The notes beneath the pieces are model-generated. The model was not told the origin of the DNA. It did no database searches and was given only the letters and a program-made list of their open reading frames with translations. A stretch of DNA of 64,000 bases from Antedon mediterranea (Eukaryota > Echinodermata > Crinoidea > Comatulida > Antedonidae): positions 5,337,001-5,401,000 of the forward strand of contig NC_092674.1 of assembly GCF_964355755.1 (NCBI RefSeq), given 5' to 3'. This document shows positions 1 through 15,835 of the stretch, piece after piece. The translations under genes and the position numbers were made by a program. Positions within the stretch are counted from its first letter, which is position 1, and every line of letters begins with the position of its first letter.

Positions 1-178
1 CGATGAGACAAGTCATCTTAAAATAGTGTTGGCCGTAATTTTTAGGTCGTTCATGCTTCGTCGTACGGCGCTGTCTGAGCTGGCTTTTAGTCCTAATATA
101 ATGATATAACTTATTTACTAAAACATGTTTTTTTTTTCATATTTGTAAATTTGTATTTATTGATTAATTATATTTTAG
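1..178. other. SMC4 intron end
   Basis: No coding signal. The stretch ends in a T-rich tract and the acceptor tattttag at 171-178, so it is read as intron 5' of the hinge exon. Confidence 0.5.
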
Positions 179-366
179 ACCAGAGAATGTTCCTAGGTTA
201 TATGATGTGATAAAACCCAAGAATGACATTTTCAAGACAGCATTTTTCTATGGTATTGGTAACACACTAGTTGCAAATGATCTTGATCAAGCAACTAGGA
301 TTGGGCTCCAAGGAACAAAGCGCCACCGTGTGGTCACGTTACAAGGGCAACTTATCGAAACATCAG
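179..366 (+). CDS. SMC4: SMC4 hinge exon
   Basis: First SMC4 exon in the window, flanked by tattttag and gtaggc. It encodes PENVPRLYD..LVANDLDQATRI..VVTLQGQLIETSG, the hinge segment that forms the SMC2-SMC4 dimer interface. The first base belongs to a codon begun in an exon outside the window. Confidence 0.5.
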
Positions 367-3300
367 GTAGGCGTGTTTGCTTGGACTTGTCAATATAAGC
401 CTCAAACTAATAATTTTTAGAATATTGTCATATTGCAGTTCTTCTGTTAAAATGAGGCCTGTGTGTGGGGAACTGGTTTTCACTGTTCACCATTTTGTAT
501 GTCAAAATACATCAATCCCTGCATTGTTTGACAATGCATTTTACCCTCTCGCTTCTTATTAGGTACTTTAAGCGGTGGTGGTAAACAGGTATCGAGAGGA
601 AGAATGGGTTGCAAGATGGTGACAGACGTCACTCCTGAGAAGTTAGCTTCTATGAAAAAAGAGTTGGAAGACATTAAAAATGAATCTCAGAAACACAAAC
701 AAGAGCTGAGATGTCTGGAAGAGGAGGTTAGCCATCTAGATAAGATTCTAGTTCAGAAGAGGCTAACACTCAAGAAACACATGATGGACATCGATGTGAG
801 TAGAAATATTTGTGGGTTATATATTACACATCTGATAAAGCAAGTATTAGATATTGCCTTCATATAGGCAGAGCAAAAGAAACTGTTTGTACTTTTGTAG
901 GGGGTTACCCTGGTGTATTAGTACATCACAGCCACTGATCACCAACTGGGCCCTCTGGGAGACCAGTCATTGACTGAAGAGGTTACCCAGTATAAATAAA
1001 TATATTTTTGCATCAATGTTGTGTAATCATATTTTTTTGTAATGTTTCATTTAGTTCAAAGCCAAACATGAAGCAACTTTGAAAGAGCAGATGAAGGAAG
1101 CAGAGAAAGAAAATGCAGAGGTTATGAAGAACACTGACTTCCAGACCTTGGAGAAGAATGCAAAGAAATTTGGTGATGGTAAGATAAAAAATTATACTTT
1201 TTTTAAAAAATCACAGAATATGCACAAATAAAAGATGTTTTTTTTTTTTAATTATGAAATGCACCTTCTGTGCTGACACAAACTTAAACGTCATGAGGAA
1301 ATTTCTTAAATGATCAAAATCAAAACGGTACTGGGTGATGTGTACTAGCGTTCCTGCTCCCAAAAGTCATCCATTCATAGAAGCGCTGATGACGAAAATC
1401 TATCCTTGGTGACTAATAGGGTGGTCCCTGGACATGACTGTACTTCGGCTTTAGTTAGAAGTTTTAAATGTTTTATTTTAAATTTTCTTATGAACTAGAC
1501 ATATAGTTTAGGTGAGTGAGTGGCCGAGTGGTTAAGACAGTGGGACCGTAATTACGTAGCCATAACATTGGTAAAAGTTTGAGGCTCCATCGTTCTGGTG
1601 GTTTTCTCGTATAAGGACTATAAACTGTAGGTCAAGTGTACACATCTAGCTCATGTGCACTTTAAAGAACCTAGTACAGTCAAGACGAGTAGAGGATTAC
1701 CCTGGTGTACTAATTCAGACAGCTACTGATCATAACTGTGCCCTCTTGGAGACCAGTCTTTATTATTATTATTATTATTTATTGCCAAAAACCAGTTACA
1801 AACATACAAAAACACAGAAACTAAGGGAGTAGGCAGGAACCTAAAAGTGAACCTAATCACTATAACAAGAGTTCAGGTTCCATACTCCCAAAGTAACAAC
1901 TATGATATATAATAAACTATATTATACAAATTAATAAAAATATATAAAGGATATAAGAAAAAATACTTAAGTCTTTGACAGTATAAATATTTCAATGCAG
2001 TAGTTATATTGATTTGTTTCCAAACATTGCAGCTTATGATAAAGTGTATTCCAGCTATGCAAAGGTAGAAGATCAGGTGAAGAGCCTTCACGACAAGATA
2101 ATGGAGGTGGGCAACAGTAAAGTAAAGCCACAACAAACAAAACTAAACAAACTTACCAAGGAGATAGAAGAGGCTAATAATGCTGCTCTTAAGGCTCAAG
2201 TAGCAATTAAAAACTCCAAGAAGTAAGAGTTTGTGTTTTACATTTGTCACAGATGTAAATGTATATTTGTCACATATGTAATTATATATTTGTCACATAT
2301 GTTAATATAAATTTGTCACATGTTAATATATATTTGTCACATGTGTTAATATATAATTGTCGCATATAAATTTATTTGTCACATATGTAAATGTATATTT
2401 GTCACATATGTAAATGTATATTTGTCACATGTAAATGTATATTTGTCACATGTAAATATATATTTGTCACATGTAAATGTATATTTGTCACATGTAAATG
2501 TATATTTGTCACATGTAAATGTATATTTGTCACATGTAAATGTATATTTGTCACATGTAAATGTATATTTGTCACATGTAAATGTATATTTGTCACATAT
2601 GTAAATGTATATTTGTCACATATGTAAATGTATATTTGTCACATATGTAAATGTATATTTGTCACATATGTAAATGTATATTTGTCACATATGTAAATGT
2701 ATATTTGTCACATGTAAATGTATATTTGTCACATATGTAAATGTATATTTGTCACATGTAAATGTATATTTGTCACATGTAAATGTATATTTGTCACATG
2801 TAAATGTATATTTGTCACATGTAAATGTATATTTGTCACATGTAAATGTATATTTGTCACATGTAAATGTATATTTGTCACATGTAAATATATATTTATT
2901 ACAATATGTAAATGTATATTTGTCACATATGTAAATGTATATTTGTCACATATGTATTTGTAATATATAAATGTATTTTTCACATGTCAACAAAATGAAC
3001 CTTCAATTTTGCTATAAGTATTTTTGTGTCTTATTTTATTTTAAGGAATATTAAGAGAGCAGAAGACAAAATAGGCTCAATGGAAAAGGAGGAGGAAGAG
3101 AATTCGCAGTCAGTGAAGACAATTGAAGCCGAGTTTAAACGTCTGGAGGATGATGCTACTCGTGTTTTGCAAGCGTTCCGTGATGTTGAGGAACGAATGA
3201 AAGATATGCAAGACGCACTTGAGTTCAGCAAGCGTATGTTATTTTGTTTTTGAATTGTTTTTTTTAAGATAAACAAAACTCAATTTCTTAGTAGCCCTGT

Positions 3301-6300
3301 GTACAGTGCTCCAGGTTTGCCAGCGTATTCTGTTCTCTGCTAGTAATCAATTTGAAGTGCATATTTTGAGTCCCAAATGCTTCAAAACAATAAGATGCTT
3401 ACAACTAAAAACAAACATTATGATCCCTTTAAACTTATGTACAGCACTTAGTGGTTTCATTAGGCGCTATATAAATCCAAGATATTCTTATTTATAGCTA
3501 CCACAATCACATGTACCACCCGATTCCAAAAATAGATTTATTTGTGGCCGTAATCACAAAATATCACAACACCAGTTTTTAGTTTAATTTTGTTTCTTTT
3601 TTTTTTTTTTTTTTGCAAATCATTATTTTATCATTGTTAATTGTTTTGGAATTGTAAAGTATTTTATTTTTTATAGAGGAACTTGCAAAATTGCAGGAAG
3701 AAGAGAATAAGTTGAAGGCAAAAGAACTTGAGGTGAAGTATGATCTGGAAAAATATGTGGACCTTTTGGTAGAGAATCAACATAAAATGAAACACTGGAA
3801 GAAAGAGGTATGTTTTGTTGATTACTCTGCAATATCAATAATATTGTTAGTCACTCTTAAGCTCTGTCTACTCTATCAAACTTTATGTTGATGTAAAAAA
3901 TGTGATGTGCCAATATATGGACATGATGCCATCATATCACTACCAAAAGTGCGTACATCACACTTTTTTGTCAAACTAGTTTGATAGTCCAGCTAGAGCT
4001 TAAAAAAAAGTTCCTATTAATCATTGTATGCTCCTATACCATCTGTGTACTCATCATTTTATCCCAATACTATTCTGTTCATTAGTTTATATTTCCATAA
4101 TTCATGTTTTCACCCCTCACACACCCCTCCCATCTTGACACTGGCATCCTCAATGCTCTGTGTACACTGTGGCAAAACATTTTGATGTGCCTATATATGG
4201 ACATGATGATGTCATATCACTACCATATTTGGGAATATCACTACTATATTTAAGCACACTTGAGTAAGTCACTAGTTTGATGGTGTAGATAGAGCTGTAC
4301 ACACCTTCCCCTCTTTGCTTCGGTTCTGGCATGTTACTACATTGATACATGATTACTTATGATTAATATATAGATCCAAAAGCTGACACTTCACAAGATG
4401 TTAGGCCAAGAGGAAGAAGAGAAATTGGAAGAGTTAACAGAAGAACAACTGGATGATGTAAATGCAGAGGCAGTGCAGTTTGAGATCACGGTATTGGAAG
4501 AAAAGTTGACAGGAATGAAACCTAACCTTGCTGCCATACAGCAGTACAAGAAAAAGGTAATGGTACCCTAATATTTGACACTTGTACGGTTGGAAAAGTC
4601 TCAACCTGACCACTTTTTCACAGAGGTCTTTGACAACCCTGTGGCTCACACAGAGATTGTTCCCTTTTCCCTCGACAACCGCACAACTTTATTTCTCGAA
4701 GCAACATCACTGTTTTAGAACACTTATTCAAGGGAGACCTTTGTAAAGGTAGCACTTTCCCATGTAAAATATATGTTAGTCCAATGGGTTGCCAACACAA
4801 GTGTTGACATAGCTTAAGGTTTCACATGTCTTGTTATGTATTGCTCATTTGTCCTGTCTTCATGTTGTTTGTAATGTCACTGCTCTAATGGCAAACCGGT
4901 AAACGAGCTTTGCTCTTACGGTTATCCATTTGTTGTTTATCTTTTATGTACAGTATTTGAAATGGTAAATAAATTGAAACTGAAGAAAATATTAGTTTTA
5001 CCACTGACCAAGCCCAGCTATTAAGGGGATACTTTGTTGGGTGAGGTTGAATAGGGTTTTTATAAAGCTTTTCTCACTAAACATTATAGGTTTTGCGTAG
5101 TACTGTATTTAATTGAATTTACATTTTCTTTTTTACCTCATTAATTGTTGACATTTTGGATTACTTTTCAGGAAGAAGCGTACCTTCAGAGAGTCGGGGA
5201 GTACGATGAACTTACTGAAAACCGTAACAAAGCGCGGCGCGACCTTGAGGAAAAGCGAAAGCAGCGTCTTGACATGTTCATGAAAGGGTTCAGCGCCATC
5301 AACGAGTACCTGAAAGAGATGTACCAGATGATCACACTAGGTGGAGATGCAGAACTTGAGCTGGTTGATAGCTTGGATCCATTCTCAGAAGGAATTGTCT
5401 TCAGGTGAGTGTTATAGGGGTCTTTGGAGTGGGTGCTATTTGAGTTGTTGAAAGCTATTTAAGCATCAAGATCCATTCCTTAAGCCGAGTTTCCACTAGA
5501 TGAATCTGTTCGTGCGAATCGAAAGCGTCAGCTTATACGCGTGCATAGTCATGTTACCATCTTCCAAATCCCTGTCTATGCGTGCGTATAACCTGACGCT
5601 TTCGATTAGCACGAAGAAATTCGCCTAGTAGAAAATTTAATTTTGGCATTATTGGGTTATTACTTAAGATTGTGACATTCAATGGGGTACGCATCCTAAG
5701 AAAAATCAATGCATTAACAAAATACAATCCCTGAAATCATTGCCTATTCTACAATTTAGATCAACTGTTTAACTCTTTAATAATTAAATAATATTGATTT
5801 CTATTATTATACTGAATATGGATAGCAGGCAATAAATATTTGAAATTTTTCAGTGTTCGCCCTCCAAAGAAGAGTTGGAAACAGATATGCAACTTGTCGG
5901 GTGGCGAGAAGACGCTAAGTTCGCTATCATTGGTGTTTGCGCTTCATCAGTTCAAACCAAACCCACTTTATGTGATGGACGAGATAGATGCTGCCCTCGA
6001 CTTTAAAAACGTTTCAATCGTTGGTCATTATATTACAGTAAGTGCATTCTCACTCCTGAGGGCGATCAAAGTATATTGATCAAAACGTCAAGAAACTCAA
6101 CAGTTCTTTTCAGAAGTATATATGTGGTGTACCCAAGGGCGTAGCAAGAGGGTAAAACAGATGAGGCAAAGATGCTTTAAATATAATTAATTTTATATAT
6201 ATAATTTTTTTTATTAATATAAAATATGATGATCTCTGCTAGGGGATTAGGGTGGGTCGTGAGAAACTTGAAATCTGCCTCATGCTGGCTACGGCCCTGG

Positions 6301-6534
6301 TACCACAAACTTTTATATCTACATATTGATTTCCCCATCCAAACCTACACAATAACAAACTAAAAACAATATTCAAATTGTGATTTATTTCAGGAAAGAA
6401 CAAAGAACGCGCAGTTTATTGTCATTTCGTTGAGGAACAACATGTTTGAGCTAGCCGATCGATTGGTTGGAATTTACAAGATCGACAACTGTTCACAGAC
6501 AGTGGCTATCAACCCTAAAAAACTGAGTTGCTGA
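179..6534 (+). CDS. SMC4: SMC4, C-terminal half (condensin ATPase subunit), 5' truncated by window
   Basis: Structural maintenance of chromosomes 4, the condensin ATPase partner of SMC2 that compacts mitotic chromosomes. Exons: 179-366, 563-795, 1055-1178, 2033-2222, 3046-3233, 3677-3807, 4374-4556, 5172-5404, 5854-6037, 6394-6534; all junctions are GT-AG and in phase, giving 597 codons plus TGA. Seen in order: the second half of the hinge (PENVPRLYD, VVTLQGQLIE, then SGGGK), a long heptad-rich coiled coil (exons 2-8), and the C-terminal ATPase lobe with the ABC signature LSGGEKT, Walker B LYVMDEIDAALD and ISLRNNMFELADR. Walker A and the first coil lie left of the window. The amount present fits a roughly 1,300-residue family member. 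No key residue is missing. No convincing AATAAA was seen near the stop. Confidence 0.5.
895..1010 (+). mobile_element. 3' fragment of the tRNA-derived SINE family (SINE-1)
   Basis: The words gggttaccctggtgta, agccactgatcac and gccctctgggagaccagtc match the distal body of the fuller SINE copy at 1511. The tRNA-like head is absent. It lies in an SMC4 intron. Confidence 0.5.
1511..1790 (+). mobile_element. tRNA-derived SINE (SINE-1), near full length
   Basis: The head carries an A-box-like gtggccgagtggttaagac and a degraded B-box (gtttgaggct). It is followed by the body (ataaggactataaac, gattaccctggtgta, gccctcttggagaccagtc) and an (ATT)n tail at about 1759-1780. The tRNA-Ser/Leu-like start resembles other copies at 9013 (-), 17125 (-) and 23376 (+). 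Confidence 0.5.
1770..1900 (-). mobile_element. Possible retrotransposon 3' end with (ATT)n tail
   Basis: A run of (ATT)n then ttattgccaaaaacc and non-coding sequence looks like the reversed 3' end of a LINE or SINE. It abuts the SINE-1 tail, so the boundary is unclear. Confidence 0.5.
2235..2975. repeat. Minisatellite, about 21-23 bp unit (TTTGTCACATGTAAATGTAT)
   Basis: About 30 tandem copies of a unit alternating between TCACATGTAAATG and TCACATATGTAAATG, inside the SMC4 intron between 2222 and 3046. Because 21 is a multiple of three, long open frames appear on both strands; they are artefacts of the repeat. Confidence 0.5.
3440..3498 (+). mobile_element. CR1/L2-type retroelement tail
   Basis: The words gtacagcacttag and ttaggcgctatataaat followed by an AT-rich end match a common 3' tail of CR1/L2-mobilised SINEs. 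The same tail occurs at 41600-41660. Only the tail is recognisable. Confidence 0.5.
3859..4001. mobile_element. Fold-back MITE family A, copy 1
   Basis: Family A is a palindromic element of about 110-190 bp. It begins AAGCTCTGTCTACACTATCA and ends with the inverse. In the middle it has ATGTGCCCATATATGG and a repeated unit near CATATCACTACCATATTTGG. This copy has both ends (tctgtctactctatcaaac / tttgatagtccagctagagctt). Confidence 0.5.
4153..4296. mobile_element. Fold-back MITE family A, copy 2
   Basis: Diverged copy with ends atgctctgtgtacactgtgg and tagtttgatggtgtagatag. It sits 77 bases upstream of an SMC4 exon. Confidence 0.5.
4830..4990 (+). mobile_element. Probable LINE 3' end
   Basis: The text gtaaacgagctttgctc... 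followed by aaatggtaaataaattgaaa resembles a non-LTR retrotransposon 3' end with a short A-rich tail. No coding part is left. This is family-style recognition only. Confidence 0.5.
5485..5637. mobile_element. Fold-back MITE (CGAAAGCGTCAG family)
   Basis: The left arm gtttccactag...cgaatcgaaagcgtcag pairs with the right arm ctgacgctttcgattagcac...cgcctagtagaaa. The arms also share tatacgcgtgca/tgcgtgcgtata. Only one copy was seen, in the SMC4 intron after exon 8. Confidence 0.5.
5854..6037 (+). CDS. SMC4: SMC4 exon with ABC signature and Walker B
   Basis: The exon opens with the last base of a serine codon (FS|VRPPKKSWK). The signature motif LSGGEK is at 5894-5911. The Walker B aspartate and catalytic glutamate (DE of VMDEIDAALD) are at 5978-5983, followed by the D-loop. 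Together with the Walker A lobe outside the window these residues form the ATP site. All are intact. Confidence 0.5.
6131..6302. mobile_element. Small TIR element
   Basis: Ends acccaagggcgtagc and gctacggccctggta form imperfect inverted repeats of about 14 bp around an AT-rich centre, in the last SMC4 intron. It is probably a hAT- or Chapaev-style MITE, but family placement is uncertain. Confidence 0.5.
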
Positions 6535-6767
6535 AGTAACTGCTGAGGCCTATATATAGCTTTTGTAATGACTATGTAAAAAACGAACTTGTATTGTATG
6601 TAAATATCTCATGTACCATTTACTTTAATATCAACACTGGATGTTTTTTTATACTGTACTTATTTCACATAACTATAAATGGAGGACGAAAGCCGCAAAA
6701 ACAGTTTATGTTGCTTTGATTGAAAAATTATGAATTTCATTATCATAAAATATATAGCCATACTATG

Positions 6768-7030
6768 TTGAAACACCAGACCATGTCAGGTCATCGAAGT
6801 TAACCAATGTTGGGTCTGGTTGCGTTCTGAATAAGAGACCCTCTCGAAATAGCGGCGGGTGCTGTATATACCAAAGGGCGATGGTGTAATGATAATATCG
6901 GACTAGCATGTGATAGGCATGGGTTCGAGCTGATCTGGTAGGTAGGTACTGCACTGCTGGCTTCCGTGTGTCCATGGACAGCCTAATCCGAATTTCCTCA
7001 GTTTCCAGTTAAGTCTGAGGACCAACATTC
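6768..7030 (+). mobile_element. Chimeric 5S rRNA-tRNA SINE (DeuSINE/AmnSINE-like)
   Basis: Positions 6772-6876 align by eye with the 3' two thirds of 5S rRNA: tcgaagttaa, gggtctggtt, gagacc and cgggtgctgtata in the right order and spacing. A tRNA-like block follows directly, with A-box-like gcgatggtgtaatgat and B-box gggttcgagc (6920-6930). Such a 5S plus tRNA head is known from AmnSINE1 in the DeuSINE superfamily. The 3' boundary is a guess. Confidence 0.5.
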
Positions 7031-7238
7031 AATATTGACAATTGTTTTACTGTACCTTATATTATCTAGCATTTACATTTTAATATACATGCATCATTTA
7101 TTTGAATGTTTTAATATATACGTGGATTTCTTAAAGCTTTAGAATGCGTAGGTTTTGTAATCAGGAACTGTAAATCAAATTGAATATATTTTAAAACAAA
7201 GAAACATAAATCGCCATCAGATATCGCCTGTAAAAATT

Positions 7239-7382
7239 AAACTCTGTTCACACTACCAAAAAAATGTGATGTGCCCATATATATACATATACCATACCAC
7301 ATACCATATTTAGGTATATCACTACCATATTTGGACACATCACACTTTTTGTAAAACTAGTTTGATAGTGTAAACAGAGCCT
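7239..7382. mobile_element. Fold-back MITE family A, copy 3
   Basis: Ends aactctgttcacactacc and tttgatagtgtaaacagag, with the central ctaccatatttgg unit. Intergenic. Confidence 0.5.
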
Positions 7383-7541
7383 TATGTAAGGTAGTTTGTA
7401 CAGATGTCCTTTGAATATTAAATGACATTGTGTGTCAAAAAAAAAAAAATGTTGGTGTATTTATTGATAATCAATAAGCGTGTTGCATAGATGATATGCA
7501 GTAATTACCAGAGGCAGATCCAGGGAAAAGGGTCCTCACCT

Positions 7542-7660
7542 TAAAGCTCTGTCTACACCATCAAAATTTATGTGACAACAAAATTTGATGTGCCCATATA
7601 TGGACATGATGACACATATCACTACCATTTGACCACGTCACACTTTTTTGTACTTTAGAA
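7542..7660. mobile_element. Fold-back MITE family A, copy 4 (right arm lost)
   Basis: Left end aaagctctgtctacaccatc and the centre are present. The right arm breaks off after cacttttttgtac. Confidence 0.5.
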
Positions 7661-8347
7661 GTCTTTCTATAACAATCTCCCATGTGCTAATTTATAATGA
7701 TGTATACTTTAATTATTGTACTGGACTGGTATTATATTATATAATAATATATGCAATATCAAATTTCCCAACGTCCGCATGAAATTATTGAGGCGCAATT
7801 TAGAAATTCCGCATAAAATTCGCGCATCAGCAGTTTTAATTATTAACAATAATCACCGTGTGGTGGCGTGTGATGCCGGTGGTTCGTCCAAAACTTCCAG
7901 AGGTGTGTGGACGAACGTGTTTTCGTCTGTGTTTTGTAAGCTAAAAAAGGTATTGTTCATTAAAAAAACAAATAGGAAAATGTCATATTTGTGTTATATA
8001 AAATTGTGTTATATTAAAGTATCGTATTTAAAAAAAATCTAAGTCAAATTGAGGCAGGCTGCTCTCTGTGTACACATGGGGCCTAAAGATCACCACAATT
8101 GGCAATTGAGTAGCGCCTGGAATCCGAGGAATAGATTAGGTTATAGGCCTAGGCCTAGTAGTAAAATAAGTTGTCAATAATATGATAATACTATATTTTA
8201 TGACATTATGCGTAGAATTTAGTTCTACATGCAAAATTATAATGTTTGATTTCTGTATATATTATTATTTTTTATGTTTTCATTTAAAAATATAATAATT
8301 TTTTTTTATTTTCATAAATAAACAGGGACCAGCGGGTACTGTTCAAA

Positions 8348-14380
<6,033 letters not shown>

Positions 14381-14419
14381 AGGTGATCAGATTTATTGTC
14401 CAAACCAACATCTCTCTTC

Positions 14420-14425
14420 AATAAA
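14420..14425 (+). promoter_or_regulatory. Likely ZNF330 polyadenylation signal
   Basis: AATAAA lies 40 bases after the ZNF330 stop and is followed by T-rich sequence. It is the first canonical hexamer downstream. Confidence 0.5.
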
Positions 14426-14562
14426 TTCTTTTTATCAGCTCTTTTCCTACTGAATTAAAGCTAGATCTTAATAATATTAATAATGATTTATAGAGCGCAC
14501 TTTGCCACCAAAGGTGCTCAAGGTGCTTTAGAATGCTTGCTTATAGTGTATAAGCCTGGGCA

Positions 14563-14678
14563 AAAAGTTCTGTCTACACTATCAAATTTTATGTGATAAA
14601 AATGTGTCCATAATATATGGACATGATGTCATATCACTACCATATTTGGGCTTTTTTTCAAATTAGTTTAACAGTGTA
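14563..14678. mobile_element. Fold-back MITE family A, copy 10 (degraded)
   Basis: The words gttctgtctacactatcaaa, catatcactaccatatttgg and gtttaacagtgta are recognisable; the centre has shrunk. Confidence 0.5.
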
Positions 14679-15067
14679 TTTAATGCAGTTGTTTTACGAG
14701 TAAAAAGAAGTACTAATTCAAAGCTAGCATTTAAACCATGTGAGCCGAGATACGGTCATCTTATTTTTTAGAATCAAGTCAAGTGTATACTGCCATCCTT
14801 TGTCAAAGATTTAAACAAGGGAACACAAAAAGAACAAACATACAGTAACTATTACTGCCTCTCAATAAGTAGTAATTAAATGTTTTAATACAATGAAATA
14901 TAATGTTTATTTATTTTGTAGTGTTCTAATTTCCAGAAAGATTTTAAAAAAAAACATTTAAAGTTATAGTCTGATCCAGAGATTTTCTCCACCCAAAGCT
15001 TTTATTCTGAAATTGTCTTTTCACTCTATTGCTATAAACAGCTTCTGGACCAGACATTCTCAACTTA

Positions 15068-15156
15068 CAGCTCTGTCTACACATTGTATGATGTGCCCAT
15101 ATATGGACATGGTGATGTCATATCGCTACCATATTTGGGCATTGGGCACATCACAT
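15068..15156. mobile_element. Fold-back MITE family A, copy 11 (fragment)
   Basis: Left end agctctgtctacacat and centre atgtgcccatatatgg...gctaccatatttggg; the right arm is absent. Confidence 0.5.
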
Positions 15157-15235
15157 TCTCAACTTTAATTTCATTTCCTTTTGTTGAAACACATGGTATA
15201 CTGCTGCAAACTTTACTTTGGTTATTTTCCATGCA

Positions 15236-15372
15236 AACAATGTAGTGGAGCTGTAGCTTCGTTATTAACATGCTTGCCTTCCAATCCCAAGGTCCGGAGT
15301 TCAATCCTGACGTAGTGGTGTCAAGTTTGTAACTCACTCTTTCAACTCCACTCCCTAAGCCTCAAATAAGAC
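15236..15372 (+). mobile_element. tRNA-derived SINE (SINE-3 type)
   Basis: A-box-like ggagctgtagcttcg and B-box-like ggagttcaatcctgac are spaced as in a tRNA, but there is no cloverleaf acceptor pairing. The body aactcactc...ccactccctaagcctcaaat follows. Only one copy was noticed. Confidence 0.5.
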
Positions 15373-15509
15373 TTCGTTTATAAGCATGGTAAATTATGAA
15401 ATAGTTTATCTATCATGTAATTGGTGAGTTACTCACTGTCGGATGCGTATGAAATAAAAATATTCTATATTATATATTTAATAAACACATTCAGCATAAA
15501 TACAACACA

Positions 15510-15515
15510 TTTATT
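15510..15515 (-). promoter_or_regulatory. Likely CNBD2 polyadenylation signal
   Basis: The minus strand reads AATAAA about 170 bases after the CNBD2 stop codon, the first canonical hexamer in that direction. Confidence 0.5.
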
Positions 15516-15580
15516 TTCTTCGAAAGTTGAATAAATATGTACTTCTGTTTTGACAAAAAGGATATCATTTTGTTTTGCCA

Positions 15581-15727
15581 TTGCTGGCTATATAGTCAAT
15601 GCTTTGGCCTGTGAGAGTTTATAGTTCTTCGGTTTTTAAGAACATTGAAAAAAATTACTTAATTATTTTCTTTCACTATTGCTGGCTATGAATACATTGT
15701 AGTCAATGCTTTGGCCTGTGAGAGTTT
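15581..15727 (-). repeat. Local duplication of CNBD2 end of coding sequence
   Basis: The plus-strand block ttgctggctat..agtcaatgctttggcc..gtgagagttt occurs at 15581-15620 and again at 15680-15727. In coding orientation the distal copy offers ctctcacag followed by a short frame ending in TAG, so it could serve as an alternative terminal acceptor. Confidence 0.5.
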
Positions 15728-15835
15728 GTTTCTTTGTTCAGCCATTCGTTCCATTAATACACTTTTATAATTCTGCCATGTCTCTTGAGCTCCAATTTGG
15801 TTACTTGCGTCTTCCTCACTCATCCAATCTCGGAT
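15686..15835 (-). CDS. CNBD2: CNBD2 terminal exon
   Basis: Encodes IRDWMSEEDASNQIGAQ, then WQNYKSVLMERMAEQRNKLS, then a short end and TAG at 15688-15686. It is a helical, charged C-terminus. The last part is duplicated about 100 bases downstream (15581-15620). Confidence 0.5.
   Translation of the reverse strand: MRDWMSEEDASNQIGAQETWQNYKSVLMERMAEQRNKLSQAKALTTMYS

Larger units (their letters stand above)
6535..8347. other. SMC4-ZNF330 intergenic region
   Basis: It holds the SMC4 3' UTR, a chimeric 5S/tRNA SINE (6768-7030), two family A MITE copies, an A13 run near 7438 and presumably the ZNF330 promoter. Somewhat GC-richer sequence at 7780-7930 and an acceptor-like aaacag just before 8326 hint at a non-coding first ZNF330 exon, which I cannot define. 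Confidence 0.5.
14381..15509. other. ZNF330-CNBD2 convergent intergenic region
   Basis: Contains the ZNF330 3' UTR, a reversed CR1/L2-like tail (atttatagagcgc, 14488-14500), two family A MITE remnants and a tRNA-derived SINE. No gene seen. Confidence 0.5.

Noticed and set aside
2391-2983. Open frames of 60-86 residues on both strands with repeating CIFVTCK or NIHLHVT peptides
   Set aside because: They are translations of the 21-bp minisatellite in an SMC4 intron; open on several frames only because the unit is a multiple of three.
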